Shown here: positions 51,777 through 59,906 of the stretch, one piece after another
How the letters are laid out: the number at the start of each line of letters is the position of its first letter
Position numbering within the stretch: position 1 is the first letter of the stretch
Origin: Hyphomonadaceae bacterium
Lineage (GTDB): Bacteria > Pseudomonadota > Alphaproteobacteria > Caulobacterales > Aquidulcibacteraceae
Direction of reading: 5' to 3'
Assembly (NCBI GenBank): GCA_016791365.1
Contig: JAEUMT010000013.1
Span: 1-64,000 of the forward strand
DNA: 64,000 nt
Position numbers and translations under genes: made by a program
Notes under the pieces: generated by a model
The model's input: the letters and a program-made list of their open reading frames with translations, nothing else
Told to the model about the DNA's origin: nothing
Databases searched by the model: none

Positions 51777-52691
51777 TTATTGCGGCGTCCACAGCACATC
51801 GTTGATGTGCCGCGCGCCCGTCGCCAGCATCACCACGCGGTCGAACCCCATTGCCACGCCGCTCGCGGATGGCATGTGCGCCAGCGCCGCCAGGAACTCC
51901 TCGTCAATCGGCCAGCGCGTCCCGTAACGTTTCTGCTTTTCATCCATCGCTGCCACCAGCCGCGTGCGTTGCTCCGTCGGATCGGTCAGCTCGCCAAACC
52001 CGTTCGCAAGCTCTACGCCGCAGGCATAAAGCTCAAACCGCTCGGCCACGCTCGCATCATGCGCGCAGCGCCGCGCCAACGCTGCTTCGCTGATCGGATA
52101 CTCGGTCAGCAGCGTCATCGCGCCATCGCCGAGTTGCGGCTCAACATGCTGCACCAAGGCTGCCGAAAACGTATCGCTATCCGCTGGCATCGGGACTGGG
52201 CACAACTGCGCGAATGCATCGCGCACTGTAATCCGCTCCGCCGCCGTGAATGGATCGCAGCTCCGCTCGCGCCATTGTAGCATCGCGCTTCCAAGCGCCC
52301 GCGCCGCCACACGCACGATCTCGATGCAATCGTCCATGATCTCTTCGTACGGCGCGTTGGCGCGGTACCATTCGATCATCGTGAACTCGGGCGCGTGCAG
52401 TGGTCCGGTCTCACCGCGCCGCCAGGTCTTGCCGAGGAAAAAGAGCTTCCGCTCGCCAGCCGCCAGCAGCTTCTTCATCGCGAATTCGGGGCTCGTGTGG
52501 AGATACCGCTCGCCAACCTCGAACGCATCGATGTGCGTCTCCGCCCCCGGCGAAACCGCCAGCATCGTCGGCTCAGCCTCAGTGAACCCCTGCGCCCAGA
52601 ACCATTCCCGCACCGCGCGCAAAACCGCCGCCCGCGCCTCAAGGAAAACGCGGCGGTCGCGATGGCGGTCTTTGTCCCACCACGCGCTCAT
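51777..52691 (-). CDS. epmA: EF-P--(R)-beta-lysine ligase EpmA
   Basis: 304 residues. Class II lysyl-tRNA synthetase core without the anticodon-binding domain: EAEPTMLAVSPGAETHIDAF, LHTSPEFAMKKLLAAGERKLFFLGKTWRRGETGPLHAPEFTMIEWYRA, ACGVELANGFGELTDPTEQR, and motif 3 ASGVAMGFDRVVMLA. Ligates beta-lysine to the conserved EF-P lysine. Length matches EpmA (about 325 aa). Divergent from efp with a REP-like block between. Confidence 0.95.
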   Translation of the reverse strand: MSAWWDKDRHRDRRVFLEARAAVLRAVREWFWAQGFTEAEPTMLAVSPGAETHIDAFEVGERYLHTSPEFAMKKLLAAGERKLFFLGKTWRRGETGPLHAPEFTMIEWYRANAPYEEIMDDCIEIVRVAARALGSAMLQWRERSCDPFTAAERITVRDAFAQLCPVPMPADSDTFSAALVQHVEPQLGDGAMTLLTEYPISEAALARRCAHDASVAERFELYACGVELANGFGELTDPTEQRTRLVAAMDEKQKRYGTRWPIDEEFLAALAHMPSASGVAMGFDRVVMLATGARHINDVLWTPQ

Positions 52692-52694
52692 ATT

Positions 52695-52834
52695 CCCCCT
52701 CTCCCTTGCGGAGAGGGGGCAAGGGGGTGAGGGGCGTTCAACTGCTGCGGTGTTACAGAAGAGCCGCCAGCGCGCCCAGTCGAGCGCCCCTCACCCCGCC
52801 GCTGCGCGGCGACCCTCTCCGCAAGGGAGAGGGT
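52695..52834. repeat. REP-like element, family B
   Basis: Nested inverted repeat: CCCTCTCCCTTGCGGAGAGGG at the left and CCCTCTCCGCAAGGGAGAGGG at the right, with GGGGTGAGGGGCG/CGCCCCTCACCCC inside. Such CTCTCC..GAGAGG elements are common between proteobacterial genes. It occupies the epmA-efp intergenic region. Confidence 0.85.
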
Positions 52835-52946
52835 TGGGACAGTGCGGCGCTTTGCCAAACGCTCAAATCTGGCTAGAGAGGCCCCCAATTCCGGTCCTTT
52901 CGGGTATTTCAGGACCGCCGGCAGTCCGGCGGCAAGTGAGGTTTTC

Positions 52947-53522
52947 GTGGTCAAAGTCATCGCCAGCGACGTCCGCAAAGGCAACGTTCTCGAGCACGAG
53001 GACGGCAAGCTCTACGTCGTGTTGAGCCACGAAACCTTCCGCCCTGGCAAGGGCACGCCGACCACGACGATCGTGATGCGCCGCATCGTCGACGGTGTGA
53101 AGACGACGGCCGTGCACAAGACCACGGACGGCCTCGAGAAGGCCTTCGTCGAGCAGATCAAGCACACCTACCTTTTTGACGATGGCGACGCCGGCCTCGT
53201 TTTCATGAACCCGAACACCTATGACCAGGTGCATCTCTCCAAGGACATGGTCGGCGATAGCGTTGCCTACCTGCAGCCCGAAATGGTCGTCGATCTCACC
53301 ATGTACGAGGGCCAGGCGCTCTCGATCGAACTGCCGCCGCGCATCACCGCGACGATCGAAACCACCGAGCCCGTCGTGAAGGGGCAAACGGCCTCGTCGT
53401 CCTACAAGCCCGCTATGCTCGACATCGGCGTGAAGACGATGGTTCCCCCGCACATTGACGCCGGCACGCGTGTCGTGATCTCGACGGAAGACGGCTCTTA
53501 CGTCGAGCGCGCCAAGGATTAA
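52947..53522 (+). CDS. efp: Elongation factor P
   Basis: 191 residues from the GTG at 52947 with GAGG five bases upstream. [23 protein letters not shown], the loop FRPGKGTPT with the modified lysine at position 35, EFP OB domains through [18 protein letters not shown] and a C-terminal [22 protein letters not shown] relieves ribosome stalling at polyproline; the loop lysine and the nearby epmA/epmB indicate beta-lysylation. A 7-bp hairpin (CCGCCGG-CAGT-CCGGCGG, 52915-52932) lies just upstream and resembles the inner arm of repeat family A. A short inverted repeat follows the stop. Confidence 0.96.
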   Translation: MVKVIASDVRKGNVLEHEDGKLYVVLSHETFRPGKGTPTTTIVMRRIVDGVKTTAVHKTTDGLEKAFVEQIKHTYLFDDGDAGLVFMNPNTYDQVHLSKDMVGDSVAYLQPEMVVDLTMYEGQALSIELPPRITATIETTEPVVKGQTASSSYKPAMLDIGVKTMVPPHIDAGTRVVISTEDGSYVERAKD

Positions 53523-53547
53523 TATGGAGCGCCCGCGCTCTATATTG
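53522..53547. repeat. Short inverted repeat resembling the ends of repeat family A
   Basis: AATATGGAGCG and CGCTCTATATT, 11-bp arms with one G-T, right at the efp stop. The AATATGGA end matches the ends of the family A repeats, so this may be a minimal relative; it may also end the efp transcript. Confidence 0.45.
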
Positions 53548-53585
53548 TGACTGCGCTTTTTGTGGCGACGCTTTAGGATCGCGTC

Positions 53586-54488
53586 ATGAGAGCAATCATC
53601 ACCCGTCGCGCCGTGCTTGCGGGCGGCATTGCCGTCAGTGCGTGCGCGCCGCAGATGCAATCGGAGCAAGGCGCGAGCTACACGCCGCTTCCGGACGATC
53701 CGCGCTTCGCCGCTATCGAGCGGCGTATAGGCGGACGTGTCGGCGTCGCGGCTTTGAACACCGCAACCGGAGACTGGATCGGGCGGCGCATCCAAGAACG
53801 CTTCGCCATGTGTTCCACGTTCAAGTGGCTGCTCGCCGCGCAGATGCTCTTCTTCGATATGCATCAGCCTGATCATTTGCTTCAACGCATCCCGTTTACC
53901 GAGCGCGATCTGTTGGCCTACGCGCCAGTCGCGCGTCAGCACCTTGCACGCGGATGGATGAGCGTAGCGGAGGCCGCTGAGGGCGCGGTGGTGATGAGCG
54001 ACAATACCTGCGCCAACCTCTTGCTGACGGTGGGAGACGGTCCGCGCGGGCTCACCCACTTCCTTGAGGTTTATGGCGATGCAATTACCCGGCTCGATCG
54101 CACCGAGCCCGCGCTCAATGAGAATCTTCCGAACGATCCACGCGACACCACCACGCCAGACGCGATGGTCCGCACCATGCAGCGTTTCCTGCTGACCGAT
54201 GAGGTGCTGAATGGAACCTCACGCACGCGCTTGACGGGCTGGATGGTGCAAAGCCCGACCGGTCGCGAACGCTTGCGCGCCGGATTGCCGTCGACATGGC
54301 GCGTCGGCGACAAGACCGGCACATGGGCCGGCGAGCACAACGCCACCAATGACGTCGCCATTGCTTGGCCTCCAAACGGCGCGCCGATCCTGATTGCCGC
54401 CTACCTCAGCGACAGCAGCGCGGACGCCGCCGCTCGCAACGCCGCGCATGCCGAAATCGGCCGCATCATCGCAGAGGAGTGGGGCTGA
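53586..54488 (+). CDS. Class A beta-lactamase
   Basis: 300 residues. TAT-like signal with a possible lipobox (TRRAVLAGGIAVSAC). Active-site elements: S-x-x-K in MCSTFKWL (Ser70/Lys73), SDN in VMSDNTCAN (130 loop), E-x-x-LN in EPALNE (Glu166), and KTG in GDKTGTWAG (234). A Cys precedes Ser70, but the position-238 partner seen in disulfide-bonded carbapenemases is not present. Hydrolyses penicillins or cephalosporins; spectrum cannot be read. Its stop overlaps the next start (TGATG). Confidence 0.95.
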   Translation: MRAIITRRAVLAGGIAVSACAPQMQSEQGASYTPLPDDPRFAAIERRIGGRVGVAALNTATGDWIGRRIQERFAMCSTFKWLLAAQMLFFDMHQPDHLLQRIPFTERDLLAYAPVARQHLARGWMSVAEAAEGAVVMSDNTCANLLLTVGDGPRGLTHFLEVYGDAITRLDRTEPALNENLPNDPRDTTTPDAMVRTMQRFLLTDEVLNGTSRTRLTGWMVQSPTGRERLRAGLPSTWRVGDKTGTWAGEHNATNDVAIAWPPNGAPILIAAYLSDSSADAAARNAAHAEIGRIIAEEWG

Positions 54489-54790
54489 TGGCTTGGTTTC
54501 GTCTCTTCGCTTGTGGCGAGGATTTTCCGGTGATCATCGACAACAACACCGAAGTCGTTGGCTTTTACACGACGCGGTACATCGAAGCGCCGACACAAGG
54601 CGAAGCCGAGGCGCTGTGCTCCGAGCTGCTATTTGAAGATGAAGACCTGCAACCGCCACCCGGTGATTGGAGCGACTTCCAGCCGCGCATTATGTTCGAA
54701 GAGGTGACGCAAGTCGCCGAGCCTGTCGACATTGACGACAATTTCTCCTTCTTCCCGATGGAAGAAGACCCGGATGGCGAGGACTATTGA
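54488..54790 (+). CDS. Small acidic hypothetical protein
   Basis: 100 residues. FRLFACGEDFPVIIDNNTEVVGFYTTRYIEAPTQGEAEAL followed by a very acidic C-terminus (MEEDPDGEDY). No signal peptide. Overlaps both neighbours by TGATG, so it is translated with the beta-lactamase and the ArsC-like gene. Family not recognised. Confidence 0.8.
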   Translation: MAWFRLFACGEDFPVIIDNNTEVVGFYTTRYIEAPTQGEAEALCSELLFEDEDLQPPPGDWSDFQPRIMFEEVTQVAEPVDIDDNFSFFPMEEDPDGEDY

Positions 54791-55143
54791 TGGCCAAGAA
54801 AGCCACCATCTATCACAACCCGAAGTGCTCGACCTCGCGACAGGTGCTCGAGATGATCGAATCCGCCGGCTACACGCCCGACGTGGTTGAGTACATGAAG
54901 GCCGGCTGGACCAAAAAGCAGCTCAAGGAGCTGTTTGTCGCCGCGAATCTTACGCCGCGTGACGCGCTGCGCGCCAAGGCGCCGGAAGCCGAAGAGCTTG
55001 GCCTTCTCAACCCGAAGACCACGGACGCCAAAATTCTTGACGCCATGATCGAACACCCCGTGCTTGTGGAGCGCCCGTTCGTAACGACCGCGAAGGGTAC
55101 GCGGCTCGCGCGTCCCAAGGAAAGCGTCCGCGAAATCCTCTAG
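54790..55143 (+). CDS. arsC: ArsC-family arsenate reductase-like protein
   Basis: 117 residues. Thioredoxin-fold ArsC/Spx pattern: IYHNPKCSTSRQVLEMIESAG with catalytic Cys13, then KAGWTKKQLKEL, and ILDAMIEHPVLVERPFVTTAKGTRLARP. The PVLVERPFV loop with its Arg fits arsenate reductases using glutaredoxin. No ars operon partners are nearby, so it may be a YffB-like relative with another role. Its end interlocks with the M61 peptidase stop (CTAG, 55140-55143). Confidence 0.88.
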   Translation: MAKKATIYHNPKCSTSRQVLEMIESAGYTPDVVEYMKAGWTKKQLKELFVAANLTPRDALRAKAPEAEELGLLNPKTTDAKILDAMIEHPVLVERPFVTTAKGTRLARPKESVREIL

Positions 55144-57068
55144 CGCGCGGCTAGAATCCGACTCAGCAAATCCGTCCGGCCTGAAATCCGCTCCAGATGC
55201 GGATAGCGAAGGCCGTCGCGATACTCGAGCTGAATGGTCCGGTAGTTGTCGCCGTTCTTGAGCAGCAATTCGAGGGGCGACGCGCCGTCTTTGGCCGCCG
55301 TGATCGCGCGGCGCATAACGTCCGCTGAATAGGTCTCGCCGTTCACCGCGATCACCTGCGTGCCGGTGGTGATGCCCGCGTTGAACGCTGGGCTATCCCA
55401 TTGAACCGTGCTCACAGTGTTGCCGTCCGAGAAGGCGAGGCCGATCGAGTACGCGAAACTCGCGGTCTTGCTGTAGGTCTCCGATGAGCGCTGATAGGCG
55501 CTGCGCTCCTCCGTATAGACGAGCCGATAACCTCCACGCTCGATGCCGTCGAGCGGCGGCTGCGTGTCGGCGACGTCAAATCGCTCAAGCAGGAACGTCG
55601 CCCAATCGTAAGGCATCACCGCATTCAAATTCTGGACAATGTCGTCGAAGTCGAACGTGTTGACCCGCCTTGATCCATTCTCAGACGGCACGCCGTAGAA
55701 ACGCCGCGCGAAATCATCCAGCGAACGCCGCCCGCCGGTGCGCTGACGGATAAGCGTGTCGGCATCGAGCCATACGAGCAGTCCTTCGGAATAATAGTCC
55801 TCGCTGCGCGAATAGCTCACCCATGGCGTCGGCCGGCGCGATGCGATGATCGGATCGTTTCCGGTATCGGTCACAGAGCGCCATTCGCGGCCAACGCGAT
55901 ACTGATATGTCGCTGCAACGCTTGCGAGATAGTCGAGCCCTTGTTGGCGGGTGAACAAACCGGAGCGCGCCGTGAGAATTTGACCCCAATACTGGTTGGC
56001 GCCCTCATACGCCCAGAGCAACTCACCGCGCATCGGCACGTCGTAGCCGGGCGTGTAGAGATCCGCCGGGCGTCGATACTTGCCGATCCATGAGTGCAGG
56101 TACTCATGAGGCAGCAAGTCGTGGTCGTCGACGGAATTGTCCCATTCTGTGAAATATCCACCCGGCACTTTGTTCTCGCTGGAACGATGGTGCTCCAAGC
56201 CAATACCGCCAAGCCGATCGCCGAGAGCGAATAGCAAGTCGTAATGATCAAAGTGCCGCGCGCCGAACAAGCGATCGGCCTGCACGACCAGATTGCGATG
56301 CAAACGGATTTGCTCGTCCGTCGCTGCCAGCTGATCGGGCCGCTCCGCGAAAATGTTCAGCGTCACGCGCGAACGCCCGCTGCGATCGAGTTGCTCGACG
56401 CGTGAATAACGGCCCGCGAACATCGGAGAGTCCACCAATGTTTCGAGATCGGTTTCGGCAAACCGTGTCGTCTGCCCTTCAGTCTCGGCGCCATCAAGCG
56501 CCGTCGCGAATGTCCACTGAGAGGGGAGCGTCACGCTTGGGCGAAAACGGATCTGCGTCGCGTAGTGCCCGGCAGGGTAGAGCAGCATCGCATTCCATTG
56601 CAGGTTCAACATTGTCGGCGTCATCACGACGCGGCCTTGCGATGTTTGTGTTGGCGACAGGAACTGGAATGTCACTTCGAGCTCGTCCACGCCCGCGGGC
56701 GGATCGACGTGAAACGCATAGACGTTCACCGGATCGCGTCGCCACGCAACGCGCGCACCGTCGGCGCGCACTTCCAGGCCGGCGAACAAATTGATGGGTC
56801 CGCGCGGCGCGTGATTGCCTGGCAGCCATTGGGGATAGAGCAGCGTGATCGGCTCATCGTTCGCCAGCGGAATGCGTTCGCGTCCGCGGAAGATGCCGCG
56901 CGTCGTGTCGGTCGCGTCAATCTCCAACGTGATGACGCCGCCGGGGTATGCCGTGTCCCTCGGCGCCTCGATCGCTGGCGGCATTGGAGCGCGCTGCGGC
57001 TGCGCCCAGGCCGCGCCGCTCGCGCAAACCACAAACAACGCGCTTAGAGCGTCGCGCCACATCGACAT
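55140..57068 (-). CDS. M61-family metallopeptidase with PDZ domain
   Basis: 642 residues. Signal peptide, an N-terminal beta domain (WLPGNHAPRGPINLFAGLEV), the zinc site LPHEYLHSWIGKYRRP (HExxH), the Glu-containing LLWAYEGANQYWG helix and a C-terminal PDZ domain (IGLAFSDGNTVSTVQWDSPAFNAGITTGTQVIAVNGE). M61 glycyl aminopeptidase-like enzymes act in the periplasm. Start 57068 or 57062. Convergent with arsC. Confidence 0.93.
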   Translation of the reverse strand: MSMWRDALSALFVVCASGAAWAQPQRAPMPPAIEAPRDTAYPGGVITLEIDATDTTRGIFRGRERIPLANDEPITLLYPQWLPGNHAPRGPINLFAGLEVRADGARVAWRRDPVNVYAFHVDPPAGVDELEVTFQFLSPTQTSQGRVVMTPTMLNLQWNAMLLYPAGHYATQIRFRPSVTLPSQWTFATALDGAETEGQTTRFAETDLETLVDSPMFAGRYSRVEQLDRSGRSRVTLNIFAERPDQLAATDEQIRLHRNLVVQADRLFGARHFDHYDLLFALGDRLGGIGLEHHRSSENKVPGGYFTEWDNSVDDHDLLPHEYLHSWIGKYRRPADLYTPGYDVPMRGELLWAYEGANQYWGQILTARSGLFTRQQGLDYLASVAATYQYRVGREWRSVTDTGNDPIIASRRPTPWVSYSRSEDYYSEGLLVWLDADTLIRQRTGGRRSLDDFARRFYGVPSENGSRRVNTFDFDDIVQNLNAVMPYDWATFLLERFDVADTQPPLDGIERGGYRLVYTEERSAYQRSSETYSKTASFAYSIGLAFSDGNTVSTVQWDSPAFNAGITTGTQVIAVNGETYSADVMRRAITAAKDGASPLELLLKNGDNYRTIQLEYRDGLRYPHLERISGRTDLLSRILAAR

Positions 57069-57199
57069 TCCGAAAATCCCCTCGAAGATGCGGGTGCATA
57101 ACAGCGACGCCGTTAACGCGCGTCAAACCGGAATCTCCTAGCGGCGTCTCTTTTCGATGAGTGACGGCTTGCTTGCGTGCGGCGCAGGCGCGCGGTAAG

Positions 57200-57345
57200 C
57201 GCAACTCGCCGGTTAAGGGAACGCGGTGTGAAACCGCGGCTGCTCCCGCAGCTGTAAGCGACGAGTTCGTTGGCCAATACCACTGGAGCAATCCGGGAAG
57301 GGGTCAACGCGCATCGACCCGCGAAGCCAGAAGACCTGTCGGCGC
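57200..57345 (+). promoter_or_regulatory. Cobalamin (AdoCbl) riboswitch
   Basis: The conserved series is present in order: GGTTAAGGGAA at 57211, GGTGTGAAACCGCGGCTGC, CCCGCAGCTGTAAG at 57245, CCACTGG at 57280, GGGAAGGGG, and the B12 box GCCAGAAGACCTG at 57326-57338. It ends about 45 bases before the btuF start, so B12 probably hides the ribosome site or stops transcription. Confidence 0.95.
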
Positions 57346-57382
57346 GAATGCCTTGGCCCGGGATGTGGCCGCGGAGGTCGAT

Positions 57383-58180
57383 GTGCGTTGGTTCATTGCA
57401 GCGATGGCGCTTGTTTGCGCAGGTACGGCGCACGCCGAACCGCGGCGCGTCGTGTCGCTCGATTATTGTGCGGATCAATTCGTGCTCGCGCTCGCCGATC
57501 GCGGACAGATCGCGGCGCTCTCCGTGGGCGCGCGCCGTGATGATTCATATTTCCGTGATCGCGCGCAGGGCGTACGCCAAACGCGTGACACGCTGGAAGA
57601 AGTGCTCGCGCATCGCCCCGACCTCGTTGTCCGCAGCTGGGGCGGGGCGTGGGATGCCGAGCAGGTCTATGGGCGCTTCCACGTGCCCGTCCTGCAAGTC
57701 GGCGACACACCAGATTTCGCATCGGCGCGCGCTGATCTCCTGGACGCCGCGCAAGCGCTCGGCCATTCCGATCGCGGCGCGGCGCTCGCGCGTGATCTCG
57801 ATGCGCGCCTAGCGCGCCTTCGCGCGCACCGCACACGCGCGCCGGTCATGTATCTCTCCGCCGGCGGCGCCGTTGCGGGCGGCGGCACAATGATCGACGC
57901 CATGATCACTGCCGCGGGCGGGCGCAACATCCGCACTGAAGCGAGCTGGCAGGTGCTGCCGCTTGAGCGCATGGTGCAAACGCCCCCCGCGCTCATTGCG
58001 CTCGGCTTCTTCGATACCGGCCGCGAGCAGGTGAATGCGTGGTCGCCATCGCATCATCCCGCGCTCCGCCGCGCGCTCGCCAATGCGCGCACCGTGCGCT
58101 TGGCGCCAGCGTCGATCGCCTGCGAGGCTTGGTATGCTGTCGATGCCGCCGAAGCAATTGCCGCCGCGTTGAATCGATGA
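57383..58180 (+). CDS. btuF: Cobalamin-binding periplasmic protein BtuF
   Basis: 265 residues from the GTG at 57383 with GGAGG five bases upstream. Signal WFIAAMALVCAGTAHAEP, then a type III binding-protein fold: RRVVSLDYCADQFVLALADRGQIAALS, LEEVLAHRPDLVV, VPVLQVGDTPDF, GGGTMIDAMITAAGG. Delivers cobalamin to BtuCD. Downstream of the B12 riboswitch; overlaps btuC by ATGA. Specific metal-chelate could differ, but the riboswitch supports B12. Confidence 0.92.
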   Translation: MRWFIAAMALVCAGTAHAEPRRVVSLDYCADQFVLALADRGQIAALSVGARRDDSYFRDRAQGVRQTRDTLEEVLAHRPDLVVRSWGGAWDAEQVYGRFHVPVLQVGDTPDFASARADLLDAAQALGHSDRGAALARDLDARLARLRAHRTRAPVMYLSAGGAVAGGGTMIDAMITAAGGRNIRTEASWQVLPLERMVQTPPALIALGFFDTGREQVNAWSPSHHPALRRALANARTVRLAPASIACEAWYAVDAAEAIAAALNR

Positions 58181-59142
58181 GCGCCTCATTCCGCACATCG
58201 CTCGCCCTTGCTGCGTTGAGCATTGCCGCGCTCGCCGCCGCGCTGTGGCTCGGCCCAACCCAGATCGGCAGCCCGTTCGCGTCGGATGACATCACGCGCA
58301 CCATCGTGTGGGACATCCGTCTCCCGCGCGCGCTCACCGCTTGGCTCGCCGGCGCGGCGCTGGGCCTCACCGGCGCGGCGCTACAAGGCTTGCTCCGCAA
58401 TCCGCTTGCGGACTCCGGCGTCCTTGGTCTTTCGGGCTTCGCGGCTTTGGGCGCCGTTGTCGCTTTTGCATTTGGCTTTGCAATGTTCGCGCCCGCAATG
58501 TCGGTGGCGTTTGCGCTGATCGCGGCGCTCCTGATCACCACGCTTGGCTGGGCGTCGCGAGGTCCTGCGAGTCTCGTTCTCATCGGTGTCGGTCTCTCAA
58601 GCTTTGCCGGCGGCCTGATCGCGCTCGCGCTCAATCTCGCGCCGAACCCCGGCGCCCTTGCTGACCTCGTGAATTGGACTCTTGGTTCTGTAGAGGGCCG
58701 TTCACTCGAGCATGTCGCACTGGCCGCCACGCTGCTCGTGATCGGCGCGGCTTCGATCTTCGCGGCGGCGCGCGGCCTTCAAGCGCTGACGCTTGGCGAG
58801 GAGGCCGCCGTTGCTGTCGGCGCGAATCTCGCCAACACCCGCACTCTGGTTGTGCTCGGGGCCGCCGCCTGCACCGGCGGCGCAACCGCTGTCGCCGGTA
58901 TCATCGGTTTTGTCGGCATAGCCGCGCCTCATCTGGTCCGTGCTCTCGTGGGACATGATCCCGCGCGCATATTGCTGCCCAGCGCGCTCGCAGGCGGGGC
59001 GCTGCTGGTTTGCGCCGACCTCGCCGTTCGCTTGTTGCCGACAGACACCGAACTCAAGCTCGGCGTCGCCGCCGCGCTCATCGGCGGCCCGGTTTTCGCG
59101 CTGATCGCCGCACGGCTCGCATCGCGTGGAGGCGACGCATGA
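58177..59142 (+). CDS. btuC: Cobalamin ABC transporter permease BtuC
   Basis: 321 residues, about nine to ten helices. FecCD family: WDIRLPRALTAWLAGAALGLTGAALQGLLRNPLADSGVLGLSG near the start and GIIGFVGIAAPHLVRALVGHDPARILLPSALAGGALLV, the coupling-helix region. Starts in the btuF stop and ends in the btuD start (ATGA both). Confidence 0.95.
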   Translation: MSASFRTSLALAALSIAALAAALWLGPTQIGSPFASDDITRTIVWDIRLPRALTAWLAGAALGLTGAALQGLLRNPLADSGVLGLSGFAALGAVVAFAFGFAMFAPAMSVAFALIAALLITTLGWASRGPASLVLIGVGLSSFAGGLIALALNLAPNPGALADLVNWTLGSVEGRSLEHVALAATLLVIGAASIFAAARGLQALTLGEEAAVAVGANLANTRTLVVLGAAACTGGATAVAGIIGFVGIAAPHLVRALVGHDPARILLPSALAGGALLVCADLAVRLLPTDTELKLGVAAALIGGPVFALIAARLASRGGDA

Positions 59143-59906
59143 GCGGTTTGCTTCTTCTGCACAACGTCAGCGCCGACCTCGGCACGTCGCGCGCGCTCGA
59201 AGACGTGTCGCTTGATGTCGCTACCGGCGAGGTTATCGCGTTGCTTGGACCCAATGGCGCTGGCAAGACGACATTGCTTCGCGCCGCGCTCGGTTTTGTC
59301 GCCGTGACTGGCGAAATCAAACTCGGGGACGCATCGCCTCAAACGCTGTCAGCGCGAGATCGCGCACGCCGCGCCGCGTACCTGCCGCAACGCCCACAAT
59401 CCATCTGGCCGATCAGCGTTGAAGCGCTTGTCGCGCTCGGTCGGTTCGCTCACGGCGCTGCGCCGGACCGGCTCGGTGCGCAGGATCAGCATGCGGTTAA
59501 CGAGGCCGTTGAAGCATGTGGGCTCAGCGCGTTGCGTCAGCGACGCATGGATGAGATTTCCGGCGGCGAAAAAGCGCGCGCCCACCTCGCCCGTGCGCTC
59601 GCTCAGCACGCGCCCCTGCTTTTGCTTGATGAGCCCACGGCGGGCTTGGATCCCGCTCAAGCCCTCGGTGTTGCGGACATCCTGCGCGCTCAGGTTGAGA
59701 AGGGCGGCTCTGTCGTATTCTCAACTCATGACATCGCGCTTGCGGCGGGCGTGGCCGATCGCGTGTTGCTGATGAAGTCCGGGCGCATCATTGCGCAGGG
59801 CGCGCCAGTGGACGCTCTCACGCCGGGTGCGCTCCATGAAGCGTATGGTCGCCCGGCACGGCTTGAGCGGATTGGCGGTAGCTTTGCGGCGATTTTCGAG
59901 CGTTAG
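59139..59906 (+). CDS. btuD: Cobalamin ABC transporter ATPase BtuD
   Basis: 255 residues. Walker A LLGPNGAGKTTLLRAALG, signature EISGGEKARAHLARALAQ (SGGEKA variant), Walker B LLLLDEPTAGLD and H-loop FSTHD. Energises B12 import with BtuC. No BtuB-type outer-membrane receptor is encoded beside it. Its stop interlocks with the acyl-CoA synthetase (TTAG). Confidence 0.95.
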   Translation: MSGLLLLHNVSADLGTSRALEDVSLDVATGEVIALLGPNGAGKTTLLRAALGFVAVTGEIKLGDASPQTLSARDRARRAAYLPQRPQSIWPISVEALVALGRFAHGAAPDRLGAQDQHAVNEAVEACGLSALRQRRMDEISGGEKARAHLARALAQHAPLLLLDEPTAGLDPAQALGVADILRAQVEKGGSVVFSTHDIALAAGVADRVLLMKSGRIIAQGAPVDALTPGALHEAYGRPARLERIGGSFAAIFER

